A stretch of 64,000 nucleotides of DNA from DATBLE01 sp963837265 (GCA_963837265.1 CAWIMQ010000001.1:434001-498000), one strand, 5' to 3'; counted from the stretch's first letter, positions 1 through 8,542 are shown. Notes: generated from the letters alone by a model not told the origin. A program made the numbers and translations.

Positions 1-533
1 AGGTAGTCGCCGCGGTGCGGCTTGACCGGGTAGAGCGAGAAGTCGAGGGCGTTCGGGCAGTTCGCCACCCAGGGGAAGCCGGGCTTCGGCGCCCGCTGGT
101 TCATCGAGATCGAGATGAACCCGATGCCGGGGGCGACCTCCGCGATCTGCTCGTAGATCACGCCGCCCTCGCCGTCGAGCGGCCCGTGGATGGTGTGCAG
201 GACCGGCGCGTCGATCAAGCCGCCGATCACGGCCGCCGGCAGCCCCGAGTGGTCGTTGATCACGTCGAACTCGCCCGCCCGCGCGTACGCGGCGAGGCAG
301 TGCTGGAGCTCGGGCAGCGTCTGGCCGATCCGCTCGCTCGGCGCGGTGGGGAACACCGCGGAGAGCGTCGCCTTCGTGTGCGAGTCCCCGGACGCGAACA
401 GGGTGACGTCGTGGCCGGCCTCGACGAGCCCGTCCGCGAGCAGCCACACGATCCACTCGATCCCGCCGTAGCCGGTCGGCGGCACCGGAAACCAGACCGG
501 GCTGATCACGGCGATCCGCAGCGTGTCCGTCAC
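1..533 (-). CDS. Glycosyltransferase family 4, N-terminal part (cut by window edge)
   Basis: The first 177 codons are visible and the C-terminus lies outside the window. The N-terminus (LRIAVISPVWFPVPP, then TGYGGIEWIVWLLADGL) is the classic first Rossmann strand and glycine-rich loop of GT-B, family 4 glycosyltransferases that transfer a sugar from a nucleotide-sugar donor. HTIHGP and ISISMNQR match the next conserved segments of that fold. The GTG start at 533 has an AGGGACG Shine-Dalgarno (SD) sequence 3 nt upstream. It lies downstream of a debranching enzyme on the same strand, so a role in polysaccharide or trehalose/glycogen-type metabolism is possible, but acceptor and donor cannot be read from this half. 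Two palindromic operators precede it. Confidence 0.85.
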   Translation of the reverse strand, partial: MTDTLRIAVISPVWFPVPPTGYGGIEWIVWLLADGLVEAGHDVTLFASGDSHTKATLSAVFPTAPSERIGQTLPELQHCLAAYARAGEFDVINDHSGLPAAVIGGLIDAPVLHTIHGPLDGEGGVIYEQIAEVAPGIGFISISMNQRAPKPGFPWVANCPNALDFSLYPVKPHRGDY

Positions 534-546
534 GACCGTCCCTTCA

Positions 547-567
547 CAAGTAACACGGTGTTACTTG
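547..567. promoter_or_regulatory. Palindromic operator 1 upstream of the glycosyltransferase
   Basis: Perfect 21-bp palindrome with ten-base arms (CAAGTAACAC / GTGTTACTTG) around a single central G. It lies 13 bp before the GTG start of the glycosyltransferase. Size and symmetry fit a dimeric repressor of TetR type; the regulator is not identifiable here. Confidence 0.6.
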
Positions 568-603
568 GTCGCCCGAGCCGTTGCGCGGCATGCTTCCGAA
601 CTA

Positions 604-618
604 GTAACACAGTGTTAC
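604..618. promoter_or_regulatory. Palindromic operator 2, same half-site
   Basis: Perfect 15-bp palindrome GTAACAC-A-GTGTTAC, sharing the GTAACAC half-site with the palindrome at 547-567. The centres are 54 bp apart, about five helical turns. Both sit in the only intergenic gap between the debranching enzyme and the glycosyltransferase, so they probably flank a promoter there. Confidence 0.6.
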
Positions 619-622
619 AAGG

Positions 623-2695
623 CTACGCGGGCTCGACGCTGACCGCGCCGTCGTCGAGGCGGACGTCCCAGGAGCGCCCGAAGGCCCGGACGCCGGCGAG
701 GCGGAGCGTTTGCGCCCAGGACGGAAGCTCGACGGTCGCGACCGTCTCCAGCGTCTGACGGCGCCGGTCGGGCTGAAGACCGAGCAGGACCTGGAGGAGA
801 AGCACGGGCGTCCCGGCTGCCCAGGCCTGCGGCCGCGCCGCGGTCGGATACGAGATCGGGAACGGGGTCTGCGTTCGAGGCAGTCCGGCGAAGACCTCCG
901 GGAGCTCGTGGCCGAAGAAGGAGGACGCCTCCAGCATGCGCTGGACGATCCGATGCGCCTCGGGCCACCGGGCGTACCGGGCGAGCCCCGCGGCGATCAG
1001 CGAGTTGTCGTGCGGCCAGATCGTTCCGTTGTGGTACGAGAGCGGGCTGTACGCGCGGTCGTCGGTCGACATCGTGCGAACGCCCCAGCCCGACCAGAGG
1101 GCGTCGCCCATCAGCGCGTCGACGATCTGGTCGACCCGCTCGGGCGGAACGATCCCGCTCCAGAGCAGATGCCCGATGTTCGAGCACATCGAGTCGACCC
1201 GATCCTTCGCGGCGTCGAGCGCGAGCGCGTAGTAGCCGCCGCGCTCCTCGACCCAGAACGCCTCGTCGAAGCGGGTGCGGAGCCGGTCGGCGTCCGCGTC
1301 GAGCCGATCGGCTAGCGGCCGGTCGCGCCAGGCGTCCCGCGCGAGCTCGGCCATGCGCCGCTTCGCGTCGTAGACGTAGCCCTGCACCTCGCAGGGTGCG
1401 ATCGGGGTCGCCGCGAGGCGCCCGTCCGCGAAGCGCTGCGAGTCGCCGGAGTCCTTCCAGGACTGGTTGTCGAGACCGCGCGGCGTGCGCTTCTCGTACT
1501 CGACGAAGCCGTCGCCGTCCCGGTCGCCGTAGTCGTCGATCCAAGCGAGCGCCCGCAGCGCGGGCTCGCGCATCTCCTTGGCGAGCATCATGTCGTCGGT
1601 CCAGCGCCAGACCTCGGAAAGCAGGATCAGGTAGAGCGGAGTCGCGTCCAGCGTCCCGTAGTAGCGGGCGAACCAGACCTTCGCCGCCTTGCCCTGCCTG
1701 ACCTCGTGGACGATCTTGCCCGGCTCGGCGTCGATCGAAGGGTCGTCCTCGGTCGCCTGCAGCTCGGCGAGCACCTCCAGCGCGCCGCGGGCGAGCTCTG
1801 GCCCGAAGAGCAGCGTCTGATACGAGGTGATCAGCGTGTCCCGGCCGAACACGGTCATGAACCAGGGCATGCCGGCGGCCGGCAGGCGCGCGAACCCCCC
1901 GTTCGAGCCGCTCCGCATGCGCAGCGCGGCGAGGTCGGAGACCGAGTGCGCGAAGGCGTGGTCGAGCGTGTCCCAGGTCGCCCGGAGCTGCGGTACGCGC
2001 AGCTGCCAGGCGGTCAGCGAGTCCTGGACGCGGACGAGCTCCTCGCCGAAGCGCAGCCCGCCCGCCGGCCGGGCGGCCGCGTGCCGCTCGTTCGGGTTCG
2101 GGACGACGTCCACGGTCAGCTCCCAGCGCCCCCGCGGCTCCAGGTCGACCCGGTAGCGGAGCGCCCGGCCGCTCACCTCGCCCGGGAGCGAGAACGCCAC
2201 CTGCGTGCGGGCGTCCCCGCCGTCGGGGTCGTCGAAGACGAACTGCACGTGCTCCTCGTCGAAGGCCGGCGGCGCAGGCGGCGGCAGCGGCTTCGCCCGC
2301 CTCGGGTCGCCGAGCGCGAAATCGTGCTCCTTGACCGCGAAGATGTCCGCGAAGTCGCTCTCCACCTCGAGTGCGAGCTCGAAGGAGACCGGCTCGGCGC
2401 CGACGTTCTCGACGGCGATCCGGTCCTGCATCGTGTCGGAGACGAAGCGCTCCCGCACGATCGCCAGCGAGTCCTGGGCGAGGCCGTTCGTGAGCGGGTT
2501 GCGCAGGAAGAACGCCGCCGAGAAGTACTCGACCTTCCCGGAGGAGAGCAGGAGCGGCGCCTCGCCGTCGATCGTCAGCAGGAGCAGCGAGACGAAGCGG
2601 GTGTCGTCGGCGAAGAAGCCGCCTGCCTCTGCGGTGATGTCGCCTCGCTCGTCGCAGATGCAGAACGTCGAGCCCTCGAGGATCGTCAACGCCAC
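623..2695 (-). CDS. Glycogen-debranching-type enzyme (amylo-alpha-1,6-glucosidase family)
   Basis: 690 residues. An N-terminal beta-rich domain (about 5-210, with LEGSTFCICDERGDI and FFADDTRFVS) is of the kind found in bacterial amylo-alpha-1,6-glucosidases. An (alpha/alpha)6-barrel region follows (about 240-630), with FGRDTLIT near residue 280 and DAEPGKIVHEVR shortly after, both typical of glycogen-debranching glycosidases. The expected role is hydrolysis of alpha-1,6 branches in glycogen-like glucan or related oligosaccharides in the cytoplasm. The GTG start at 2695 is preceded by GGGAG lying inside a perfect 23-bp palindrome, which suggests transcriptional or translational control at the ribosome-binding site. 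Length is normal for the family; exact substrate is uncertain. Confidence 0.85.
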   Translation of the reverse strand: MALTILEGSTFCICDERGDITAEAGGFFADDTRFVSLLLLTIDGEAPLLLSSGKVEYFSAAFFLRNPLTNGLAQDSLAIVRERFVSDTMQDRIAVENVGAEPVSFELALEVESDFADIFAVKEHDFALGDPRRAKPLPPPAPPAFDEEHVQFVFDDPDGGDARTQVAFSLPGEVSGRALRYRVDLEPRGRWELTVDVVPNPNERHAAARPAGGLRFGEELVRVQDSLTAWQLRVPQLRATWDTLDHAFAHSVSDLAALRMRSGSNGGFARLPAAGMPWFMTVFGRDTLITSYQTLLFGPELARGALEVLAELQATEDDPSIDAEPGKIVHEVRQGKAAKVWFARYYGTLDATPLYLILLSEVWRWTDDMMLAKEMREPALRALAWIDDYGDRDGDGFVEYEKRTPRGLDNQSWKDSGDSQRFADGRLAATPIAPCEVQGYVYDAKRRMAELARDAWRDRPLADRLDADADRLRTRFDEAFWVEERGGYYALALDAAKDRVDSMCSNIGHLLWSGIVPPERVDQIVDALMGDALWSGWGVRTMSTDDRAYSPLSYHNGTIWPHDNSLIAAGLARYARWPEAHRIVQRMLEASSFFGHELPEVFAGLPRTQTPFPISYPTAARPQAWAAGTPVLLLQVLLGLQPDRRRQTLETVATVELPSWAQTLRLAGVRAFGRSWDVRLDDGAVSVEPA

Positions 2696-2696
2696 G

Positions 2697-2719
2697 CCAT
2701 TTCTCCCGGGGAGAAATGG
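2697..2719. promoter_or_regulatory. 23-bp perfect palindrome over the SD of the debranching enzyme
   Basis: CCATTTCTCCC-G-GGGAGAAATGG has eleven-base arms and a single central base. It ends 1 bp before the GTG start at 2695, and its GGGAG is the SD for that gene. It could be a repressor operator or an RNA hairpin hiding the SD. Confidence 0.55.
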
Positions 2720-2744
2720 TTAGGGGCCACCCGCACCCCTAGCC
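2718..2744 (-). terminator. Possible stem-loop at the SDR stop codon
   Basis: GGTTAGGGG and CCCCTAGCC can form a nine-pair stem (one G-T pair) around a nine-base loop. It spans the SDR stop codon (2739-2741) and precedes the debranching gene. There is no T-run, so a terminator role is only a guess. Confidence 0.25.
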
Positions 2745-3506
2745 AGGATTCGCCGCCGCAGGCGGTGACGCCTGGCTCCGTAGAATTCGGCCTCCGCTCG
2801 TCTGTGCGAGCGCCTTCACGACGATCTCGTCCACGTTCACGCGCAGCGGCCGGGTCACCGCGAACAGGATGCAGTCGGCGACGTCCTCGGCCGTCAGCGG
2901 CTCGACTCCGGTGTAGACCGCCTTCGCCTTGTCCTCGTCGCCCTTGAACCGCACGAGCGAGAAATTCGTCTCGGTCAGGCCGGGGGCGAGCGCGGTCACC
3001 CGGATCGGGCGGCCGAGCAGGTCCTCGCGGAGCGCCTGGCTGAACATCGCCGCCGCCGCCTTCACCGCGCAGTAGACGGCAGCGTTCTCGTACGCCTGGC
3101 GGCCGGCGATCGAGTCGATGTTCACGATGTGGCCGCCGTCCCGGATGTGCGGCAGGCAGAGCCGGGTCATCCGCATCAATCCGTGCACGTTCGCCTCCAG
3201 CATCCACTCCTCGTCCTCCTCGGAGGACTCCCCGAACGGGTACCGGCCGAGCGCGCCGCCCGCGTTGTTGACCAGGATGTCGAGGCCGCCGAGGGCGTCG
3301 AGCGCGGCGGCGACGAAAGCCTCGCAGCTCGCCGGGTCGGTGACGTCCAGCTCGTGGACGAAGTCGCCCTGAAGCAGGTCCACCCGCCGTGCGCCGACCG
3401 CGACCCTGGCACCGGCTTCGCGCAACGCAGCCGCGGTCGCTGCTCCGATCCCGCTGGAGGCGCCGGTGACGATCGCGGTCTTGCCCTCGAGTGATGTCCC
3501 GCCCAC
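2739..3506 (-). CDS. Short-chain dehydrogenase/reductase (SDR family)
   Basis: 255 residues, classical SDR length. The order of motifs is complete: TGASSGIG (NAD(P)-binding glycine loop, near residue 13), NNAGG (about 80), catalytic Ser in NIDSIAG (about 133) and YCAVK (catalytic Tyr and Lys, about 147-151). It should catalyse an NAD(P)-dependent alcohol/carbonyl interconversion in the cytoplasm; the substrate cannot be deduced. The GTG start at 3506 was chosen because it sits just before LEGKTAIVTG and codons upstream lie inside the CDF gene. It begins 11 bp after the CDF transporter stop, so the two are probably cotranscribed. Confidence 0.9.
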   Translation of the reverse strand: MGGTSLEGKTAIVTGASSGIGAATAAALREAGARVAVGARRVDLLQGDFVHELDVTDPASCEAFVAAALDALGGLDILVNNAGGALGRYPFGESSEEDEEWMLEANVHGLMRMTRLCLPHIRDGGHIVNIDSIAGRQAYENAAVYCAVKAAAAMFSQALREDLLGRPIRVTALAPGLTETNFSLVRFKGDEDKAKAVYTGVEPLTAEDVADCILFAVTRPLRVNVDEIVVKALAQTSGGRILRSQASPPAAANPG

Positions 3507-3517
3507 CGCGGAGGACC

Positions 3518-4435
3518 CTATCGCTGCAGAGGCGTCCGTCGCCGGAAGGAGGGGCCCAGCTGGACCGTTCCCGGCACGTGCTCGACCTGGAAGGTGGAGT
3601 GCTGGAGATCGAAGCGCCCGGCGACCATCGCCTCGAGCGTCCGCCTCAGCCCGTGGCAGTCGGCGCCGGGGGCGACGAGGACGTGCGCGGAGAGCAGCGG
3701 GAAGCCGCTGGTCAGCGTCCAGACGTGCAGGTCGTGCACCTCCTCGACCTCGGGCACCGCGACGATCGCCCGGCCGACCTCGTCGGGGTCGATATCCCCC
3801 GGCGAGACCTCCAGGAAGATCCTGGTCGAATCTCTGAGCAGGCCGAAGGCGGCCCAGAACATGAGCGCCGCGACGACGAGCCCGGCGACCGGGTCGAAGC
3901 GGTCCCACCCGGTGGCGAGCACGAGCGCGCCCGCGGCGGCCGTGCCGGCGAAGGCGACCAGGTCGGTGGCGACGTGCACGAACGCGCCCCGGACGTTCAG
4001 GCTCTCGCGGCTCGCCCTGGAGAGGAGGGCGGTGGCGGCCAGGTTGACGGCGATCCCGGCGCCCGCGACCGCGAGGACGACGCCGCCGTGGACGTCGGCC
4101 GGCGAAACCAGCCGGCGGATCGCTCCGTACACGATCCAGATGCCCACGATCGCGAGCGCGAGCCCGTTCAGCTGCGCGGAGAGGATCTCGAGACGGCGGA
4201 AGCCGTACGTCCAGCGCCCCTGTGCCGGCCGGCGCGCCATCGTCGCCGCGACGAGCGCGAAGCCGAGGGCGGCGGCGTCCGACGTCAGGTGCCCCGCGTC
4301 GGCGAGCAGGGCCAGCGACCCGGCGAGGACCCCGGCGACGAGCTCCCCCGCCATCAGGGCCACGATCAGGACGAGCGCCGCCCCGAGCAGGCGGCGTTCG
4401 CCTGCGGTGCGGGCCCCGAGGCCGTGCGCGTGCAT
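3518..4435 (-). CDS. Cation diffusion facilitator (CDF) metal-ion transporter
   Basis: 305 residues with about six hydrophobic segments, followed by a cytoplasmic C-terminal domain (about 215-290). The CDF metal site is visible: ADAGHLTSDA in the second membrane helix (His and Asp four apart) and HVATD in the fifth. Members of this family export Zn2+, Co2+, Cd2+ or similar ions by proton antiport. The N-terminus MHAHGLG lacks the long His-rich stretch of many Zn exporters. It is divergent from the FtsH-like gene with only 47 bp between the starts. Confidence 0.9.
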   Translation of the reverse strand: MHAHGLGARTAGERRLLGAALVLIVALMAGELVAGVLAGSLALLADAGHLTSDAAALGFALVAATMARRPAQGRWTYGFRRLEILSAQLNGLALAIVGIWIVYGAIRRLVSPADVHGGVVLAVAGAGIAVNLAATALLSRASRESLNVRGAFVHVATDLVAFAGTAAAGALVLATGWDRFDPVAGLVVAALMFWAAFGLLRDSTRIFLEVSPGDIDPDEVGRAIVAVPEVEEVHDLHVWTLTSGFPLLSAHVLVAPGADCHGLRRTLEAMVAGRFDLQHSTFQVEHVPGTVQLGPSFRRRTPLQR

Positions 4436-4470
4436 CCCGGCAGGCTAACCCGACCGGCAAAGCACCCGTC

Positions 4471-4476
4471 TACACT
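4471..4476 (+). promoter_or_regulatory. -10 element of a leaderless promoter for the FtsH-like gene
   Basis: TACACT ends 6 bp before ATG 4483 and no SD is present, so transcription probably starts at or next to the start codon. Confidence 0.5.
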
Positions 4477-4482
4477 GATCAA

Positions 4483-6915
4483 ATGAGCGCAGCCGACGAC
4501 GCGGTCAAGCCGCCGGTGCAGCCTGTGCTGTCGGCGCGCGAGGAGAGCCGGGTGCTCAGCGAGCAGTGGCGCTCCCTCCGCCGGTCGGCGACTTTCGTCG
4601 CGATCATCTCGGCGCCGGCCGCGTTCCTCTGGCTCTGGCAGAGGACGAGCCTCAGCCTCGGCTGGGCGATCGTCGCCACCGCCGCGGCCGCCTTCGCCTT
4701 CCGCGGTGCGCTCGACCTGGTCTTCCGGCGGTTCATCCCCTGGCCGAGCCTGTTCGCGACCGACGACGAGCGCCTCCGTGAGGAGGACGTCCTCAACCGC
4801 CGCCGCGCCTGGTACTGGGCGACGCGCTTCCGCTGGGCGTTCCTGATCGTCCTCGCGATCACCCTCGTCTTCCTGCTCCAGCTCCTCTTCGGCGGCGACG
4901 TCACGTGGCAGGGGACGGCGAAGTCGCTCGTGGTCGGCTTCGGTCATGCGGTCCGCAGCCGGACCTGGTGGACCCAGGCGATCCTCGTCCTCTTCCTCTT
5001 CCTCGCCAACTTCCTGATCTTCATGGGCCCGCTGATGCTGATGGGGATCTCGCAGATCCGGGGCTTCGAGCCCGGCGACGCGAACTGGGGCGTCAAGCTC
5101 GAGGACGTCCGCGGCCAGGCGGAGGCGAAGGAGGAGGTGCGCCGTGTCGTCAACCTCTGGCAGTCCGGCGAGGCCTTCGAGAAGGCGGGCGGCCGCCGCG
5201 AGCGAGGCATCCTCTTCCACGGCGCTCCCGGAACCGGCAAGACGATGCTCGCGAAGGCGATCGCCACCGGCTTCAACTCGCCCTTCGTCTCGATCCCCGG
5301 CTCCGGGTTTGCCCAGACATTCATTGGGATCGATGCGTTGATCGTCCGCTTCCTCGCCCGCAAGGCGAAGAGGCTGGCCTCGAAGTGGGGCGGCCAGTGC
5401 ATCGTCTTCATCGACGAGATCGACGCGGTCGGCATGCGGCGCGCCTCGCTCGGAGGCGCCGCGCCGACTATGAGCGGGTCGACCTCGGGCCGGTACGAGG
5501 ACCACTGCTTCTATGGGCCGTACGGGGCGCTGAACCCGAGCGGCGACCTGATCCTCGAGACGAGGGGTTGGCGCGACCGGCTGTTCGCGGAGCGGGAGCC
5601 GCCCCGGCCGTCGCCGTACCCGGCCTGGGCGCACCGGCTCGGCGGGATCGTCAACCAGGGCGTGTTCCCGGGCATGTTCGGCGGCGGGATGGGCGGCCAG
5701 CTCGCCCTCAACCAGCTGCTCGTGACCATGGACGGCATCGACAACCCGCCGTTCTGGCGGCGCTTCTGGACGAATCGGATCAACACCTGGCTCGATGCCT
5801 CGTACGTCGTCCCACGGCGGATCGGGAAGGTCTCGCTGCGGATGCCGCCCCCGCGGCCGACCGGGAACCAGATCTACTTCATCGGCGCGACCAACGTGCC
5901 GCTCGAGCGGCTCGACCCTGCGCTCCGGCGCCCGGGCCGGATGGGCCGCCACGTCTGGTTCCGGACCCCGACGAAGAAGGACCGCGAGGACATCTTCCAC
6001 CTCTACCTGGGCAAGGTCGCGCACGATCCGGAGCTCGACACCCCGCACGCCCGCGACGAGCTGGCGCGGATCACGTCGGGCTACTCGCCGGCGATGGTCG
6101 AGCAGGTCTGCTCGATGGCCCTGACGCACGCGCACCACGACGGGCGCGAGCAGTTCACCCGGGAGGACATCGTCGAGGCGATGACCACGGTCGAGTCGGG
6201 CACGGCGATCGGGGTCGAATACATTCCGGAGGAGACCCGGGCGGTCGCGGTCCACGAGGCCGGTCACGCGGCGGTCGCGCACGTGGTGATGAAAGGATCG
6301 GAGTCGACCCGGATCTCGATCCGGATGCGCGCCGGCTCGCTCGGCCACCACCAGGCGCTCGAGAAGGAGGAACGGTTCAGCTCCTGGAAGCACGAGGAGA
6401 TGGCGAAGCTCGCCTGGACCCTCGGTGCGATGGCCGCGGAGCAGGTGTTCTACGGCGAGAACGCGACCGGGGTCGGCGGCGACCTGCAGAGCGCGACCGG
6501 GCGGGCGGCCTGGATGGTCGGCGTCTCGGGCATGGGCCCCGACACGATCACGCTGAACGGGCGACCCCGGTCGGCGGAGAAACGCGAGGAGGAGCGGCTC
6601 CGGCTTGCGAAGCGGTTCGAGTCGATCGGCCTCCAGCTGATGAACCGCGCGAGCGGCGACTTCCAGCACGACTCGATCGCCGCCGTGCTCCGCGACCCGA
6701 CCAAGCGGACCCTCGCCGCGCAGATCATCGGCCAGGCCTACGTGCACGCCTACAACCTCGTCGCTCAGAACCAGGCGGCGGTCGAGGCGATCGCCGACCA
6801 GCTGGTCGCCCGCCGCGAGCTGTACGGCGACGAGCTGGTCGACCTGCTCAACTCCGTCGGGCTGAAGGAGCCGACGATCGACCTCGCCGAGGAGGAGACG
6901 TGGCCGACGTTGTGA
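4483..6915 (+). CDS. FtsH-like membrane AAA+ metalloprotease with a large AAA insertion
   Basis: 810 residues. Membrane segments lie in the first 200 residues, then an AAA module with Walker A GAPGTGKT (247-254), Walker B CIVFIDEID (about 306-314), sensor-1 GATN (about 467) and arginine finger region RRPGRMGR. An M41 peptidase domain follows, with HEAGH starting at residue 591 and the third zinc ligand Asp in GVGGDLQSAT. FtsH enzymes degrade membrane and short-lived cytosolic proteins. Walker B to sensor-1 spans about 157 residues, against roughly 50 in Escherichia coli FtsH, so about 100 extra residues (proline, glycine and tryptophan rich) are inserted. The pore loop is TFIG instead of the usual MFVG. 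It is probably a divergent paralogue rather than the housekeeping FtsH. The ATG follows a leaderless-type promoter. Confidence 0.88.
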   Translation: MSAADDAVKPPVQPVLSAREESRVLSEQWRSLRRSATFVAIISAPAAFLWLWQRTSLSLGWAIVATAAAAFAFRGALDLVFRRFIPWPSLFATDDERLREEDVLNRRRAWYWATRFRWAFLIVLAITLVFLLQLLFGGDVTWQGTAKSLVVGFGHAVRSRTWWTQAILVLFLFLANFLIFMGPLMLMGISQIRGFEPGDANWGVKLEDVRGQAEAKEEVRRVVNLWQSGEAFEKAGGRRERGILFHGAPGTGKTMLAKAIATGFNSPFVSIPGSGFAQTFIGIDALIVRFLARKAKRLASKWGGQCIVFIDEIDAVGMRRASLGGAAPTMSGSTSGRYEDHCFYGPYGALNPSGDLILETRGWRDRLFAEREPPRPSPYPAWAHRLGGIVNQGVFPGMFGGGMGGQLALNQLLVTMDGIDNPPFWRRFWTNRINTWLDASYVVPRRIGKVSLRMPPPRPTGNQIYFIGATNVPLERLDPALRRPGRMGRHVWFRTPTKKDREDIFHLYLGKVAHDPELDTPHARDELARITSGYSPAMVEQVCSMALTHAHHDGREQFTREDIVEAMTTVESGTAIGVEYIPEETRAVAVHEAGHAAVAHVVMKGSESTRISIRMRAGSLGHHQALEKEERFSSWKHEEMAKLAWTLGAMAAEQVFYGENATGVGGDLQSATGRAAWMVGVSGMGPDTITLNGRPRSAEKREEERLRLAKRFESIGLQLMNRASGDFQHDSIAAVLRDPTKRTLAAQIIGQAYVHAYNLVAQNQAAVEAIADQLVARRELYGDELVDLLNSVGLKEPTIDLAEEETWPTL

Positions 6916-7724
6916 GCGAAGAGAAACCCGCGCCACTCGCCCGGCCGAAGCCCGAGCCCGTCGTCTCGCAGCGCAGGTTCGGGGCCGCATACCTCGCGCT
7001 GGCGGCGATCATCGGCGCGGCGGTCGGCCTGATCGTCGTCTTCTCGACGAGGAGCAGCAGCCACCCGGCGGCGGTGAAGTGGTCCGCCTGGCAGCCGGGG
7101 TCGACCGGCACGCGCGGGGTGCGCGAGATCGCCCGCTACGTCTCGGCGCGCTACCACCTCGACGACGGCACGCAACTCGCGGCCACGGTCGGCGGGCCGA
7201 TGCAGATCCCGTCCATCCAGGGGCCGATCCCGGTGTCGGCGCTCCTGGTCGAGTCCGGAGCCGCCGGCGTCACCCAGCAGAAGATCGACGTCGCCTTCCC
7301 GCAGGCCGGGATCTTCTACCAGCTCTGCGGCACCGGCGGGAGCTGCGCGATCCCGAAGGGGACCGACCCCAAGCGCGAGCGGCTCGTCCGGCGAGAGGCG
7401 GTCGAGCTCAGCCTGTACGCGTTCCACTACCTTCCGCAGGCGGACTACCTGGTCGCCTTCCTGCCGCCCCAGCCCGGAGTCCAGCAGACCGACCCGCGGT
7501 TCCACCGCGCCCTCTTCTTCCAGCGCAGCGCGCTGGCGACGGAGCTGTCCGCACCGCTCCACGTCTCGCTCCCCGAGGGCTCGGTGCGGATGACGCCCAC
7601 GCGGCTGACCTCCGCCGAGGCGGCGACCACGGACGGGATCGTCGCCGGGCGCCTCTACCACTACGATTTCCAGCTCTCCGCGACGCAGAGCGCTCTCGTT
7701 TCCCTGGCTCCGATCGAGCCCTGA
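6900..7724 (+). CDS. Single-pass membrane protein of unknown function, coupled to the FtsH-like gene
   Basis: 274 residues. A cytoplasmic proline/lysine-rich N-terminus is followed by one membrane helix (about 30-50, LALAAIIGAAVGLIVVF) and a roughly 220-residue extracytoplasmic domain with two cysteines (LCGTGGSCAIPKG) that could form a disulfide. The family is not recognised. The GTG start at 6900 has GGAGGAG just upstream and overlaps the end of the FtsH-like gene by 16 bp, so translation is probably coupled. The context suggests an adaptor, inhibitor or substrate-presenting partner of that protease, but this is only inference. Confidence 0.75.
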   Translation: MADVVSEEKPAPLARPKPEPVVSQRRFGAAYLALAAIIGAAVGLIVVFSTRSSSHPAAVKWSAWQPGSTGTRGVREIARYVSARYHLDDGTQLAATVGGPMQIPSIQGPIPVSALLVESGAAGVTQQKIDVAFPQAGIFYQLCGTGGSCAIPKGTDPKRERLVRREAVELSLYAFHYLPQADYLVAFLPPQPGVQQTDPRFHRALFFQRSALATELSAPLHVSLPEGSVRMTPTRLTSAEAATTDGIVAGRLYHYDFQLSATQSALVSLAPIEP

Positions 7725-7879
7725 GAGACGAAGCCGAGCACAAAGGCGACAGCGGAGCTGTCGGTCTTGGTGCGAGGCGATGTCGTGACGCCGAAGGGGT
7801 CAGCCGGCGCCCCCGCGACCGCGCGGCCCTCGAGCGCGCGAAGGCGCGCCTCGACCGGCTCGACCTCTACCCCAGACCG

Positions 7880-8152
7880 GTGCGCATCGACTCGGTGCGC
7901 GTCCTCGTCTGGCCGTGGTTCTTCCGCCTGCCGTACTTCGACCGCTTCGACGGGCATGCGGCGTGGAACACGATCATCCTCCGCGAGCCGGTCGAGCGGG
8001 CCGGCGACGACCTCGTCACCCACGAGCTCTGCCACGTCTGGCAGATGCAGCACAAGCCGATCCGGATGCCGCTCTCGTACCTGCGCGGCTACGCGGCCAA
8101 CCCGCACGAGCTCGAGGCGCGGCAGGCGGTCGCCCGCACTGGTCAATTCTGA
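7880..8152 (+). CDS. Small HExxH-type putative metallopeptidase
   Basis: About 90 residues from GTG 7880. The clear signature is THELCHVWQMQ, a zincin HExxH motif in a helix, followed by PHELEARQ, whose Glu could be the third ligand. The frame stays open upstream to about 7730 without ATG, GTG or TTG, yet the upstream codons (ERAKARLDRLDLYPRP) look protein-like. The true start may therefore be an unusual codon upstream, or the N-terminus may be decayed. Substrate and location are unknown; there is no signal peptide. Confidence 0.6.
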   Translation: MRIDSVRVLVWPWFFRLPYFDRFDGHAAWNTIILREPVERAGDDLVTHELCHVWQMQHKPIRMPLSYLRGYAANPHELEARQAVARTGQF

Positions 8153-8188
8153 TCATCCGCCCGCCGCCGGCGGCGCAACAGTGCCCGT

Positions 8189-8542
8189 ATGCGCAAGAAG
8201 CGTCTCGATCCCGGCCTGTGGAAGTGGTCCGGGCCGCGGGTCCTGATCGAGGATGCCGATCTCGAGTCGGGCCTCGCGACCGCCTGGGCCCTGCGTGACG
8301 CGGGCTACGCCGTCGCGATCTGCCGCGGCCCGGAGCCCGACGAGTTCTGCCCGTTGGTCGGGCCACACGACTGCGCGCTCGTCGTCGGCGCCGACGTGGT
8401 CGTCTCCGGGCTCGGCCCGGAGATCGACGGCGCCGTCCGCCGGCGCCATCCCGGGAAGCTGGTCGTGGCGCCCGGGACGCCGGCCGGGGTCGTCGCCGCG
8501 GTCGGCGAAGCGTTGTCGCCCGCAAGGGCCGGCTCGGCCTAG
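8189..8542 (+). CDS. Conserved-looking hypothetical protein, 117 aa
   Basis: 117 residues with alternating beta-strand/helix character (PRVLIEDADLESG, ALVVGADVVVSGLG, KLVVAPGTPAGVV), resembling a small Rossmann or receiver-like fold, but without a complete phosphorylation or nucleotide-binding motif. No function is assigned. Its TAG stop and the stop of the convergent patatin gene share the four bases CTAG (8539-8542). Confidence 0.6.
   Translation: MRKKRLDPGLWKWSGPRVLIEDADLESGLATAWALRDAGYAVAICRGPEPDEFCPLVGPHDCALVVGADVVVSGLGPEIDGAVRRRHPGKLVVAPGTPAGVVAAVGEALSPARAGSA

Noticed and set aside
4366..6990. Long minus-strand open frame opposite the FtsH-like gene
   Set aside because: It mirrors the codon structure of the real gene, is extremely Arg/Glu/Asp-rich and has no domain; typical shadow frame in GC-rich DNA.
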